The position numbers and the translations under genes are program-made. A stretch of 53,338 nt of DNA. Source: JBIIJL01 sp044233795. GTDB taxonomy: Bacteria; Pseudomonadota; Gammaproteobacteria; Legionellales; Legionellaceae. The notes below the pieces were generated by a model. That model was given only the letters and a program-made list of their open reading frames with translations. It ran no database searches and was not told the origin of the DNA. Positions 17,499-25,932 of this stretch are shown in pieces (the stretch's first letter is position 1; each line of letters opens with the position of its first letter). Location of the stretch: contig JBIIJL010000004.1 of the NCBI GenBank assembly GCA_044233795.1, forward strand, positions 1-53,338. The letters are read 5' to 3'.

Positions 17499-18815
17499 AT
17501 GCACATCGTCTTATTGGTGCTATTTACAATACTCGGCACAGTTTCATACAGCCAAACCACTGAATTTATCCTAGATAATGGCTTAAAAATCCTCGTGAAG
17601 GAAGACCATCGCGCGCCAGTGATTGTGACGATGATTGGTTACAATGTAGGTTCAGCCGATGAGCCGGGCGGGTTAACAGGGATTTCACATGCATTAGAAC
17701 ATTTGATGTTCAAAGGTACAACAAAATACCCTTTGGGCACGTTCTCTAACATCATCGCAGCAAAAGGTGGGCAAGAAAATGCATTAACAAGCCATGATTT
17801 CACGTTTTTTTACGAAAAAATGGCGTCGAAGGACCTTGCAACCTCTCTAGCGTTAGAGGCAGACCGCATGCACAATCTGCTGTTCGATGAACACGAGTTT
17901 CAACATGAAATGAAGGTCATTCAAGAAGAAAGACGCATGCGAACCAATAATAACCCCCAAGCACTCACTTTCGAGCGTTTTCTTGCCACCGCACACTTAA
18001 CCCCCCCTTACCATCATCCAGTCATTGGCTGGATGAACGATATAAAACATTTAACAGTTGAAGATGCTAAACAATGGTATCAAAACTACTACAACCCCAA
18101 TAATGCGCTGCTGATTGTAGTAGGCGATGTAATACCGAAAGACGTATTCGAGCTCGCCAAGAAGTATTTTGGTCAGCTAAAAAAAGGGCCTTTAATCGAG
18201 CATAGGCAACAACAGGAACCACCACGTCTAGGAAAAAAAATCACCCAGGTACTCACATCCTCAAGTCTCTCGATGCTTATCATAGGCGTCACAGTTCCTA
18301 CAGTGAATACGGTTACAAAAGATAGTAACCTTGATCCTTACGCTTTAGAATTAATAGCAGGATTGCTTGATGCAGGGGACAGTGGGAGATTAACCACAGA
18401 TCTTATTCAAAGAGATCGTATCGCAAACAACATCAATGTGTCTTACAATTTATATGCGCGATACCAGACCCAATTCATCATTGCGGGTACGCCCAATAAA
18501 TCTCAGAGCTTAGCCGATCTAAAGCGTGGAATATTAAGCGAACTTACTCAACTTAAAAAAGAACTGGTAACAGTAAACGAATTACAAAGGGTCAAAACAC
18601 AGATCCTCGCCCAAAAAACCTTTGAAAAAGATTCATTGTTTGGCCAGGCGATGGAAATCGGCGTATTGGAAATTAACGGCATCAGCAAAGATGCTCAGAT
18701 TCGCTACGAGGAACAACTAAACCGTATCACGCCTCTCATCATTCAAAACACTGCTGAACGCTATTTCCAAGCTAAAGAAATGACAGAAGCCATCATGAAC
18801 CCATCAAACAATTAA
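17499..18815 (+). CDS. M16-family zinc peptidase (active-site subunit), exported
   Basis: This exported insulinase-family peptidase has a signal peptide MHIVLLVLFTILGTVSYS, then the inverted zinc motif HALEH (His64, Glu67, His68 from this start), and a C-terminal half with the second M16 domain. ATG 17499 is preferred because GGAGG stands at 17490-17494; ATG 17463 adds 12 residues and has a weaker site. The gene is paired with a second M16 gene that lacks the zinc motif, the usual heterodimer layout (compare Legionella/Coxiella Zn-protease pairs). Confidence 0.92.
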   Translation: MHIVLLVLFTILGTVSYSQTTEFILDNGLKILVKEDHRAPVIVTMIGYNVGSADEPGGLTGISHALEHLMFKGTTKYPLGTFSNIIAAKGGQENALTSHDFTFFYEKMASKDLATSLALEADRMHNLLFDEHEFQHEMKVIQEERRMRTNNNPQALTFERFLATAHLTPPYHHPVIGWMNDIKHLTVEDAKQWYQNYYNPNNALLIVVGDVIPKDVFELAKKYFGQLKKGPLIEHRQQQEPPRLGKKITQVLTSSSLSMLIIGVTVPTVNTVTKDSNLDPYALELIAGLLDAGDSGRLTTDLIQRDRIANNINVSYNLYARYQTQFIIAGTPNKSQSLADLKRGILSELTQLKKELVTVNELQRVKTQILAQKTFEKDSLFGQAMEIGVLEINGISKDAQIRYEEQLNRITPLIIQNTAERYFQAKEMTEAIMNPSNN

Positions 18816-18838
18816 TTTGCCTCCAGGAAAGTATTACA

Positions 18839-20143
18839 ATGAGAACTCTACTAATTACCTTAATGTTGATTGCCATCCAAGAGCCCCTCGCGGCAAATCA
18901 ATTTGACCCCATACGCTGGCAAACTCAAGCGGGCACTCACGTTGTTCTCTACCGAGCAATGGAAGTACCGATGCTTAATATCAGCCTCGCCTTTAAGGCA
19001 GGCTCTGCTTATGATGCCCAAAACTTTGGTTTAAGTGCGTTAACCACTCGACTAATAAATCAAGGCAATCTTGGATTTAATGCTCAAGAAATAGCTCAAC
19101 AGCTCGCTAATACTGGCGCCCAATTTCAAGGCCAGGCTGATCGAGATATGGTCGTATTGAATTTAAAAACCCTAAGCAATCATACGGCCTTAAATGCGGC
19201 CATCAACACATTCGCCATGGTGATTAGCCATCCTGATTTTACACAACAAGCGTTTGCTCAAGAACAACAGCAACAGCTCAACGCTATCGCCCAAATTAAA
19301 AATCTTCCTGACGAAGTTGCGAATCAAACTTTCTTTCAAGCACTTTACCATCATCACCCATATGCCCATCCAATTCTTGGTGACGAGCAATCAGTGAAGA
19401 ACCTTAACATACAGCAGGTGCGAGATTTTTATCATCAATTTTTTGTAAAGAGTAACGCTTATTTAATTTTTGTGGGAGCAATTGACAAAAAGGAAGCCGA
19501 TGCCTTGGCGAAACAACTACTAAAAGATTTACCGAAGGGGCAAGAGGCCCCAGACATTCAACCTGCAAAACCCTTGACTGAAGAGATCAATATCGAAGTA
19601 CGGTTTCCCTCCTCACAAACGGTCTTGCGACTTGGTCAACTTGGAATAACCCACCAAGATCCAAACTATTTTCCACTTCACATTGGAAACTACATTCTCG
19701 GTGGTGGACATATAACCTCGCAACTCTCTCGAGAGCTTCGAGGCAATCGAGGACTCACCTACGGGGTCCATAGTCAATTCTCGCCAATGCCAGGTGTTGG
19801 TCCTTTTCTAATTGCATGTGCAACCAAAGCATTACAAATCAAATCTGCCATCAAAGTAATTGATGATACATTAGTGCGTTTCATCAACGAAGGGCCGACT
19901 GAAGAAGAATTATCTGCGGCCAAAAAATATTTAACAGGAAGCTTCCCTATTTCACTCTCAAGCAATCAAACCATGGCAGAGGTCTTGCTTAGAATAGCTT
20001 TCTACCATCTACCGGATGATTATCTAAAAACCTATATTCGCAGCATCAACCACGTGACTCGCAAGGATATACAAAAAGCCTTCCAACAAACAATAAATCC
20101 ACATAACTTACTCCAAGTCACAGTAGGCAAGGAGGATAAATAA
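18839..20143 (+). CDS. M16-family peptidase-like protein lacking the zinc motif
   Basis: This 434-residue exported protein has a signal peptide (MRTLLITLMLIAIQEPLAANQ) and the same two-domain M16 fold as its upstream neighbour. Where HxxEH is expected the sequence reads FGLSALTTRLI, so it is probably the non-catalytic partner. It keeps the C-terminal R/Y motif region (RELRGNRGLTYGVHSQF) that M16B partners use to complete the active site. Its stop overlaps rsmD (TAATG). Confidence 0.9.
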   Translation: MRTLLITLMLIAIQEPLAANQFDPIRWQTQAGTHVVLYRAMEVPMLNISLAFKAGSAYDAQNFGLSALTTRLINQGNLGFNAQEIAQQLANTGAQFQGQADRDMVVLNLKTLSNHTALNAAINTFAMVISHPDFTQQAFAQEQQQQLNAIAQIKNLPDEVANQTFFQALYHHHPYAHPILGDEQSVKNLNIQQVRDFYHQFFVKSNAYLIFVGAIDKKEADALAKQLLKDLPKGQEAPDIQPAKPLTEEINIEVRFPSSQTVLRLGQLGITHQDPNYFPLHIGNYILGGGHITSQLSRELRGNRGLTYGVHSQFSPMPGVGPFLIACATKALQIKSAIKVIDDTLVRFINEGPTEEELSAAKKYLTGSFPISLSSNQTMAEVLLRIAFYHLPDDYLKTYIRSINHVTRKDIQKAFQQTINPHNLLQVTVGKEDK

Positions 20144-20688
20144 TGCAAACCATAAGAATTATTGGTGGAAAGTATCGTGGAAAAAAACTCACCTTTCCAG
20201 AGCGCCCGGGACTTCGACCAACCAAAGACTTTGTGAAAGAAACACTCTTTAATTGGTTGATGCATAAGATCAGAGGAGCAACCTGCCTTGACGCATTTGC
20301 CGGGAGTGGTGCTCTTGGTTTTGAAGCGTTTTCTAGGGGAGCAGCATCGGTCATCTTACTCGAGCAAGATCAATATGCTTATGCTTCACTAGAAAAACAT
20401 GTTGCATCATTTAACGCCCCAACTGCGATAAACTCCATCAAAACAAACACGCTCGATTTCCTGCAAAAAACAACAATGCAATTCGACATTGTCTTTCTTG
20501 ATCCTCCCTTTGCTGAAAACCTCATTCAAAGCTGTCTCAACACGCTCGCCATCAGGGCTTTAATATCGCCTGGGGGGCTTGTTTATATTGAATCACCAAC
20601 TGACATCAACTTCGATGAGGATTTTTGGCAGGTTTTAAAGGTAAAAAAGGCAGGTCAAGTCATTTATGGCCTTTTTAAAATACGTTAA
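20143..20688 (+). CDS. rsmD: 16S rRNA (guanine(966)-N(2))-methyltransferase RsmD
   Basis: This 181-residue class I SAM methyltransferase has an N-terminus IRIIGGKYRGKKLTFPE, a SAM loop DAFAGSGALGFEAFSRGA and the catalytic DPPF motif (VFLDPPF), all diagnostic for RsmD. It is translationally coupled to the preceding peptidase gene by TAATG. It is followed by about 250 bases without a convincing gene. Confidence 0.95.
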   Translation: MQTIRIIGGKYRGKKLTFPERPGLRPTKDFVKETLFNWLMHKIRGATCLDAFAGSGALGFEAFSRGAASVILLEQDQYAYASLEKHVASFNAPTAINSIKTNTLDFLQKTTMQFDIVFLDPPFAENLIQSCLNTLAIRALISPGGLVYIESPTDINFDEDFWQVLKVKKAGQVIYGLFKIR

Positions 20689-20882
20689 AGGAAAACAAAA
20701 GCGCTGAATGAAAAATAAGACAAAACACACTCGCTGGTTTGTTTTTTTCTATTTGGCATTAAAATAATCCGCCACATGCTTATAACTTCAAAAGCTAAGG
20801 CTTTTTTCAATGAATACAAAGATTCCATGAATTTAAGACCCACCACTTCTAAGGATTGTTGTGACAAATCCATCACATCTTC

Positions 20883-20911
20883 TTGACAAGCATCCAGGCT
20901 CCTGTTTCAAT
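20883..20911 (+). promoter_or_regulatory. Candidate promoter for dotDCB
   Basis: A perfect TTGACA (20883-20888), 17 bases and TTCAAT (20906-20911) lie 31 bases upstream of the dotD ATG. The rest of the 20689-20942 gap holds no gene I can support. Confidence 0.5.
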
Positions 20912-20942
20912 CGATAGAATAACAATTTATTTTGATGGACAA

Positions 20943-21419
20943 ATGAAAAAGCTACTTCTGCTTTTACTCACATCAGCAATCCTTGCCAGTTGTGCCGGAG
21001 GCACCTATAAAAAACCGCCATACAACGACCCGAGTGATGATGCAACCATTAAACTTGCTGAAGCCGCAGATTCTGTCAGTGACTCCATGATGCAGATGGC
21101 GCGTGTTGAGAAAGTCATTACCCCCCCTAGAAAAGATAATACACTAACCATTCCAAATGCTTACAACCTCCAAGCAAGAGCGTCTGTTGACTGGTCTGGA
21201 CCAATTGCTGAGGTGACTGAGCGTGTAGCAAAAGCCGCTCACTTTCGCCTTCGCGTCCTTGGTAAACAACCTGGAGTCCCTGTATTAATAAGTCTCAATG
21301 TGCAAGATGAAAGCTTAGCAGAAATTCTGCGTAATATTGACTATCAAGCTGGGAAAAAGGCTTTCATCCATGTTTATCCTAACAGTCAAGTTGTTGAACT
21401 ACGCTATGCAAAATCATAA
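20943..21419 (+). CDS. dotD: Dot/Icm secretion lipoprotein DotD
   Basis: This outer-membrane lipoprotein of the type IVB secretion core complex has about 158 residues. ATG 20943 gives a lipoprotein signal MKKLLLLLLTSAILASC with lipobox LASC. The frame extends 20 codons further up, but these would spoil the signal. The C-terminal half (VTERVAKAAHFRLRVLGKQP, IDYQAGKKAFIHVYPNSQVV) fits the DotD N0-like secretin-type domain. Order dotD-dotC-dotB matches Legionella and Coxiella. Confidence 0.93.
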   Translation: MKKLLLLLLTSAILASCAGGTYKKPPYNDPSDDATIKLAEAADSVSDSMMQMARVEKVITPPRKDNTLTIPNAYNLQARASVDWSGPIAEVTERVAKAAHFRLRVLGKQPGVPVLISLNVQDESLAEILRNIDYQAGKKAFIHVYPNSQVVELRYAKS

Positions 21420-22320
21420 ACACCTTGCTCTATTTTTTCTCTACATGCTTCTGATTGCGTGTTCAACATCTAATACGCAGATAGGAGACACCGGTTCCCT
21501 CCAGGGGCTACAGATGATGGCAAACACAAAAACATCCGCTCAACGAGGAAAACCCAGCACAGGAAGAATCAGAGAAACAGCATTACGCGAAACGGCACTA
21601 AGTTTGGGGGCCCAATCAGGTCTTGCTTGGCGCGCTAAATTTATTGACGAGCAACTCGTCAAACAAGCACGTAATCTTGATAAAATTTATGACTTTAATT
21701 CATTAACTCTTGAGCACAATATCTTACCTCCTGTGTTACTTGAAGGCAGAAACACCTTAAATCTTGCCGACACCCAAACCATACGCATCTCTGACCGAAC
21801 CTACAAAGTTGCCAAACAAGCGCGGTTTATTACCACCCCCCCGAATTGGCGACAATACCTATGGATGGATTATAAAAAACCTGAATATCCTCATGTAACC
21901 TTGTTACCCAAAACCAAAGAAGAACGCAAAGTATGGTGTTATTTCGTCGATAAAGGTTGGCAAAATGGCGTTGACCAAGCAAATACCATTTTAGAAGAAA
22001 GTATTGGGAGAATAAAGGAAGATTTTGCAGGCATGATTTTGTATCGTAAATTACTAGCTATGAACATGGTCTCGCCACCTTACGTTTCAAACACCGACTT
22101 AGGTGTTACAGGAGATGGAGGTGAAATTCATATTGATGATAGAGTATTACGTATTACAGCACTGCCTGCCTTAAATGTGAATAGCAATGAGTGGCGTGCA
22201 GCTGTTGCTAAAGATGAAGATGCGCTTGATCAACTTCGCTCAATGGAGAAAATAATCAAAACCGCCAAAATCGATATCACTAGTAAAGCTTGGCAACCGG
22301 TTATTGCACCTGTCAACTAA
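21406..22320 (+). CDS. dotC: Dot/Icm secretion lipoprotein DotC
   Basis: This 304-residue lipoprotein of the Dot/Icm core complex works with DotD and DotH. ATG 21406, overlapping dotD by 14 bases, gives MQNHKHLALFFLYMLLIAC, a signal peptide with lipobox LIAC. An upstream in-frame start at 21337 lies inside dotD. Typical DotC segments are LREAAL-like RETALRETALSLGAQSGLAW and VWCYFVDKGWQNGVDQANTI. Confidence 0.95.
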   Translation: MQNHKHLALFFLYMLLIACSTSNTQIGDTGSLQGLQMMANTKTSAQRGKPSTGRIRETALRETALSLGAQSGLAWRAKFIDEQLVKQARNLDKIYDFNSLTLEHNILPPVLLEGRNTLNLADTQTIRISDRTYKVAKQARFITTPPNWRQYLWMDYKKPEYPHVTLLPKTKEERKVWCYFVDKGWQNGVDQANTILEESIGRIKEDFAGMILYRKLLAMNMVSPPYVSNTDLGVTGDGGEIHIDDRVLRITALPALNVNSNEWRAAVAKDEDALDQLRSMEKIIKTAKIDITSKAWQPVIAPVN

Positions 22321-22343
22321 GATTTTTTCTAGAGGAACTACCG

Positions 22344-23474
22344 TTGACTAAGACACATATTAATTTAATGCCAGATGAACCCACTCGGTTCACGCCAGTA
22401 TTTATGGATAGAATGCTTGAGCATGCAGAAACCTTAAGTGCTTCGGATATCACCATCCAAACCAATGCCCCAATCTACGCTGAAGTTTATGGTGTACTTA
22501 TCAAAATGACCAACCGCAATCTCTCCAATACTGAACTTGGTGATTTAATTAACTCGATCTATGGTCCCAATGCCACCACTCAGTTACTGTCTGGCAAAGA
22601 CATCGATACCCATTATGAATTTAAGCCTAACAGAGGAGTGCGCTATCGTTACCGCGTGAATGCAACAGCCTGCCTTGTTGAGGGGCACGATGCTATTCAA
22701 ATCACGCTCAGGACCATTCCAACAACCCCTCCTAAGCTTTCAAGTATGAATCTACCTCAGAATATCCTTGAGGCAATCGCACCTCAAGAGGGTATTGTAT
22801 TCATTACCGGCGCAACTGGCTCTGGAAAATCGACTCTTTTAGCCTCAATTATTCGTCAACTTATTGAAACTGAAGACTCCAACCGTAAAGTGCTGACCTA
22901 CGAAGCACCAATTGAGTTTGTATATGATGAAATAGAAACTGTTTCAGCCATTGTGAGCCAATCTGAAATTCCTCGCCACCTGCCAAACTTTGCCGAGGGT
23001 GTGCGTAACGCACTTAGACGCAAGCCAAGACTCATTATGGTCGGCGAATGCCGTGATGCCGAAACCATTAGCGCAGCATTAGAGGCAGCACTCACCGGCC
23101 ATCCTGTTTATACAACGCTCCACACATCGGGCGTTGCTGAAACCATGCGCCGTCTAGTTACCTCTTTTTCTGGCGAAGAACGCTTAGGGCGCACCATTGA
23201 TATTTTAGAAACCATACGGCTTTGCATTTGGCAAAAACTTGTCCCAACCATTGATGGTACGCGTGTTGCTTTGCGTGAGTACCTGGTTTTCGATGAGGAA
23301 GCGCGGGATATACTCTTGGAGGGAGATCCCAATGATGTAACTACAACGACCAGAAAACTTGTTAGGCAACGCGGCCAATTGATGACACTTGATGCTAAAG
23401 AGAAATTCAACCAAGGGATCATCAGTGAGAGAGTTTACAAGCTCATTATTGCGGGCACTAAAGAAGTATTTTAG
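22344..23474 (+). CDS. dotB: Dot/Icm secretion ATPase DotB, TTG start
   Basis: This PilT/VirB11-like hexameric ATPase powers the type IVB system from the cytoplasm. Walker A GATGSGKST is at residues 156-164, with a Walker B/Asp box near residue 229 (LIMVGECRDAETI) and His box HPVYTTLHT soon after. TTG 22344 is chosen because AGAGGA at 22331-22336 lies 7 bases upstream. The product is then 376 residues, and LMPDEPTRFTPVFMDRMLEH follows near its start as in known DotB. The open frame to 22290 overlaps dotC. Confidence 0.96.
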   Translation: MTKTHINLMPDEPTRFTPVFMDRMLEHAETLSASDITIQTNAPIYAEVYGVLIKMTNRNLSNTELGDLINSIYGPNATTQLLSGKDIDTHYEFKPNRGVRYRYRVNATACLVEGHDAIQITLRTIPTTPPKLSSMNLPQNILEAIAPQEGIVFITGATGSGKSTLLASIIRQLIETEDSNRKVLTYEAPIEFVYDEIETVSAIVSQSEIPRHLPNFAEGVRNALRRKPRLIMVGECRDAETISAALEAALTGHPVYTTLHTSGVAETMRRLVTSFSGEERLGRTIDILETIRLCIWQKLVPTIDGTRVALREYLVFDEEARDILLEGDPNDVTTTTRKLVRQRGQLMTLDAKEKFNQGIISERVYKLIIAGTKEVF

Positions 23475-23583
23475 TAGCTACTCCGCTACTGCGTGTCCAA
23501 CGGGGAGGATTGACTGCTTTTTAAGGCCTCTTTACATTTTCCCCGGCTCGGTACAAGTATGACGACTCAGGATATAAATCAAA

Positions 23584-24660
23584 ATGGATATAAATACATC
23601 GTTATATTATCAAACTGCTCTTGCCTTAAAAGTACCTACTTCAAAAATTGAAGATATTGCTGGTTTTGCAGTTAAGTTGAGCAATCGGCGTTATTTTTTT
23701 CGAGGCACCGAGACCCCTTTTAATTGCGGGAGCAGCCTAGGCATTGCTGGTAATAAGTATTGTATGAATAAAATCTTGGGAGCAGCAGGGATCCCTGTTC
23801 CTAAAACAATCGCATATAGCGAGGAGGAGTTTAAAAAATATCATATTGATATTCTGATTGAAAATCTTAATTTTCCACTCGTTATTAAGCCAACGAAAGG
23901 AACTGGATTAGGTCTTGATGTGCTATGCAACATTACCAATTCCGTTCAGTTAAAAAAACATATGAGTAATCTTTATAAGCGCCACCGGTTCTTATCTATT
24001 GAAGAATTTCACTCCGGCCTTAATTCATATCGAGTTTTGGTTTTTTATAATAAAGTCATTGGTGTGACTCAGCGTTTTTCGGCCCAAGTTGTCGGCGATG
24101 GCATTCATACAATACGCGAATTAATCGCGATAAGTAATATAGAACGTAAAAAATTGAAAGCAACCGTGTCACTGGGGCCAATTAAAGTTGATGAAGAATA
24201 TAAAATTCGTTTAAATGAACTAGGTCTTACCTTAGAGTCGATACCCAAGGATAAAGAATCCATTGTTCTTTGTTATGTCTGCAATTCAACTCGCGGAGGA
24301 ACAATGCACTCATTAGGAAAAACTATATGTAAAGAAAATGCTCGCTTATGTTGTCAAGCAGCTAGAGCATTAGATCTCAATATAGTTGGCTTTGACGTCA
24401 TGTGTGAGGATATTCTTATCCCCATTGAGAAGTCGCGAGGGCTTATCATCGAGGCAAATCATAATCCTGACATTTCTATTCATGAAAACCCACTAACAGG
24501 TATTCGTAATCGAGTCAGCATGATCATTTTACGACGCCTTATTCTAAAACACCCTATCTCTTATCTTATAGGTCTATATAAAGATAGATCCAGCGCTGTT
24601 TATATCAAAACCTCTCTTCTTTTTTTTTCCTTACTAGCCGGTAAGTTATTTTTAACATGA
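23584..24660 (+). CDS. ATP-grasp amide ligase, CphA/GshAB-like, in the Dot/Icm locus
   Basis: This 358-residue protein has an ATP-grasp fold. Visible landmarks are VIKPTKGTGLGLDVL (ATP-binding lysine and Gly loop, near residue 100), the EEFHSGLNSYRVLVF strand pair, RFSAQVVGDGIHTIRELI, and the metal-binding end GFDVMCEDI...IIEANHNPDISIH. The VGDGIHTIREL and SLGPIKVDEEY segments resemble the ligase half of cyanophycin synthetase and bifunctional GshAB. It therefore probably forms an amide bond to an amino acid through an acyl phosphate. The C-terminus is hydrophobic (SLLFFSLLAGKLFL). It overlaps the next gene by ATGA. Substrate unknown; AT-rich compared with dot genes. Confidence 0.75.
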   Translation: MDINTSLYYQTALALKVPTSKIEDIAGFAVKLSNRRYFFRGTETPFNCGSSLGIAGNKYCMNKILGAAGIPVPKTIAYSEEEFKKYHIDILIENLNFPLVIKPTKGTGLGLDVLCNITNSVQLKKHMSNLYKRHRFLSIEEFHSGLNSYRVLVFYNKVIGVTQRFSAQVVGDGIHTIRELIAISNIERKKLKATVSLGPIKVDEEYKIRLNELGLTLESIPKDKESIVLCYVCNSTRGGTMHSLGKTICKENARLCCQAARALDLNIVGFDVMCEDILIPIEKSRGLIIEANHNPDISIHENPLTGIRNRVSMIILRRLILKHPISYLIGLYKDRSSAVYIKTSLLFFSLLAGKLFLT

Positions 24661-25859
24661 GAGACAGAATGTTGAACAAAAAAATACTACAGTATTACAA
24701 TTTTCCTCAAAGAGCGTTAAGAAATTTAGGAACATTCAATACAAGTTACATGGACACAACTGCAAAAGAGATCTTTTTTCATTATGTAGGAGTAAATGCT
24801 GTAGATAGCCATGCTTACCCCGAATTAGATTTCATTAAAGCACAGTGCGCTGAATTTCTATTAAACCTATTCCATGCTAAAAATAATGAGCATTTTCGAT
24901 ATTTTACAGCATCAGGCTCATCAGAGTCTATTTTGCTTGCAATGTTAGTATTAAAAAAACAACATCAAAAACTATCCCCACTTAGGGCTTACAGACCTAA
25001 CATTATTATCGGTGAAAATAGCCATATAGCATGGTATAAGGCAGCAAGATATTTAAATATAGAATTGCGCGTTTCAGCCTTAAACAGGACGACCTTGACC
25101 ATTGATAATGATAAAGCAGTCACCTTAATTGATGACAATACCATCGGCATTTGTTGCACTCTTGGCGCACCCACAACGTTACTCTGCGATAATGTTTTTG
25201 ATATGAACAGTAAACTCATGCAGCATTTCCAAGCCACAGGGCAATTCATTGCTATTCATGTTGATGCCGCCATTGGAGGTTTTATTATTCCCTTTATGCA
25301 CCCTCATCTGAAGTTTGATTTTAGCTTACCGCATGTTTTTTCTATTAATGTATCAAGTCATAAATATGGCTTAATTTATCCCAGTTTGGGTTGGTTATTC
25401 TTACGTAACGCTTCTTGTTTGGATGAAATGTTAGACGAAAGTGATTATTTAGGATCCTCAATAAAACAATTTTCAATACAGTTTTCTCATTCTGCATCGC
25501 ACTTAATGACTCAATACTATTATATTCAAACCTTAGGTAAATTAGGTTATCAACGTATCATGAATCAACTTTTAGACTACACAGAAAAATTAAAACAAAT
25601 GCTCATTCACAAACAGGAAAATATCCAGTTTATCGAGAACACGGGTGCGACCTTACCTGGATTAGTATTTACCATAACAAACACAGAGATGGATATTTTA
25701 TCAAAAGAGTTAAGAGAGAAAAATTGGTATTTACCCGTCTACTCATTGCCAAACTCGGCACTTCAGGTCGCAAGAATAGTCGTACGCCATGGATATAATA
25801 GCTCATTAATAGATGAGCTCTCATCGGATATTGTTACAGCACAAGCTGTTACCAATTAG
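24657..25859 (+). CDS. Glutamate-decarboxylase-like PLP enzyme (group II), in the Dot/Icm locus
   Basis: This 400-residue PLP-dependent enzyme resembles GadB-type decarboxylases: YPELDFIKAQCAEFLLNLFHA, TASGSSESILLAML, HVDAAIGGFIIPFMHP with cofactor-binding Asp203, and the Schiff-base Lys236 in NVSSHKYGLIYPSLGW. The canonical motif is SGHKYG; here it reads SSHKYG. It should decarboxylate glutamate or a related amino acid to an amine such as GABA. It is coupled to the ATP-grasp gene (ATGA). A start at ATG 24669 is also possible. No GadC-like antiporter lies nearby, which argues against a simple acid-resistance role. It is shorter than E. coli GadB (~466 residues). Confidence 0.8.
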   Translation: MRDRMLNKKILQYYNFPQRALRNLGTFNTSYMDTTAKEIFFHYVGVNAVDSHAYPELDFIKAQCAEFLLNLFHAKNNEHFRYFTASGSSESILLAMLVLKKQHQKLSPLRAYRPNIIIGENSHIAWYKAARYLNIELRVSALNRTTLTIDNDKAVTLIDDNTIGICCTLGAPTTLLCDNVFDMNSKLMQHFQATGQFIAIHVDAAIGGFIIPFMHPHLKFDFSLPHVFSINVSSHKYGLIYPSLGWLFLRNASCLDEMLDESDYLGSSIKQFSIQFSHSASHLMTQYYYIQTLGKLGYQRIMNQLLDYTEKLKQMLIHKQENIQFIENTGATLPGLVFTITNTEMDILSKELREKNWYLPVYSLPNSALQVARIVVRHGYNSSLIDELSSDIVTAQAVTN

Positions 25860-25932
25860 CATTATTCAGCTGATTTTCATTAGCCTATATTAGCACTCTA
25901 AGAGATTCTGACTCCTTCGGCATTATTAGTGA

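Noticed and set aside
20685..20876. 63-residue leftward open frame between rsmD and dotD
   Set aside because: Low-complexity, Phe/Ser-rich end, no recognised family, weak start context; it overlaps the rsmD stop and lies beside the dotD promoter region.
23475..23583. GTAGC...GCTAC hairpin after dotB
   Set aside because: Only 5 bp of stem and no T-run; too weak to call as a terminator.
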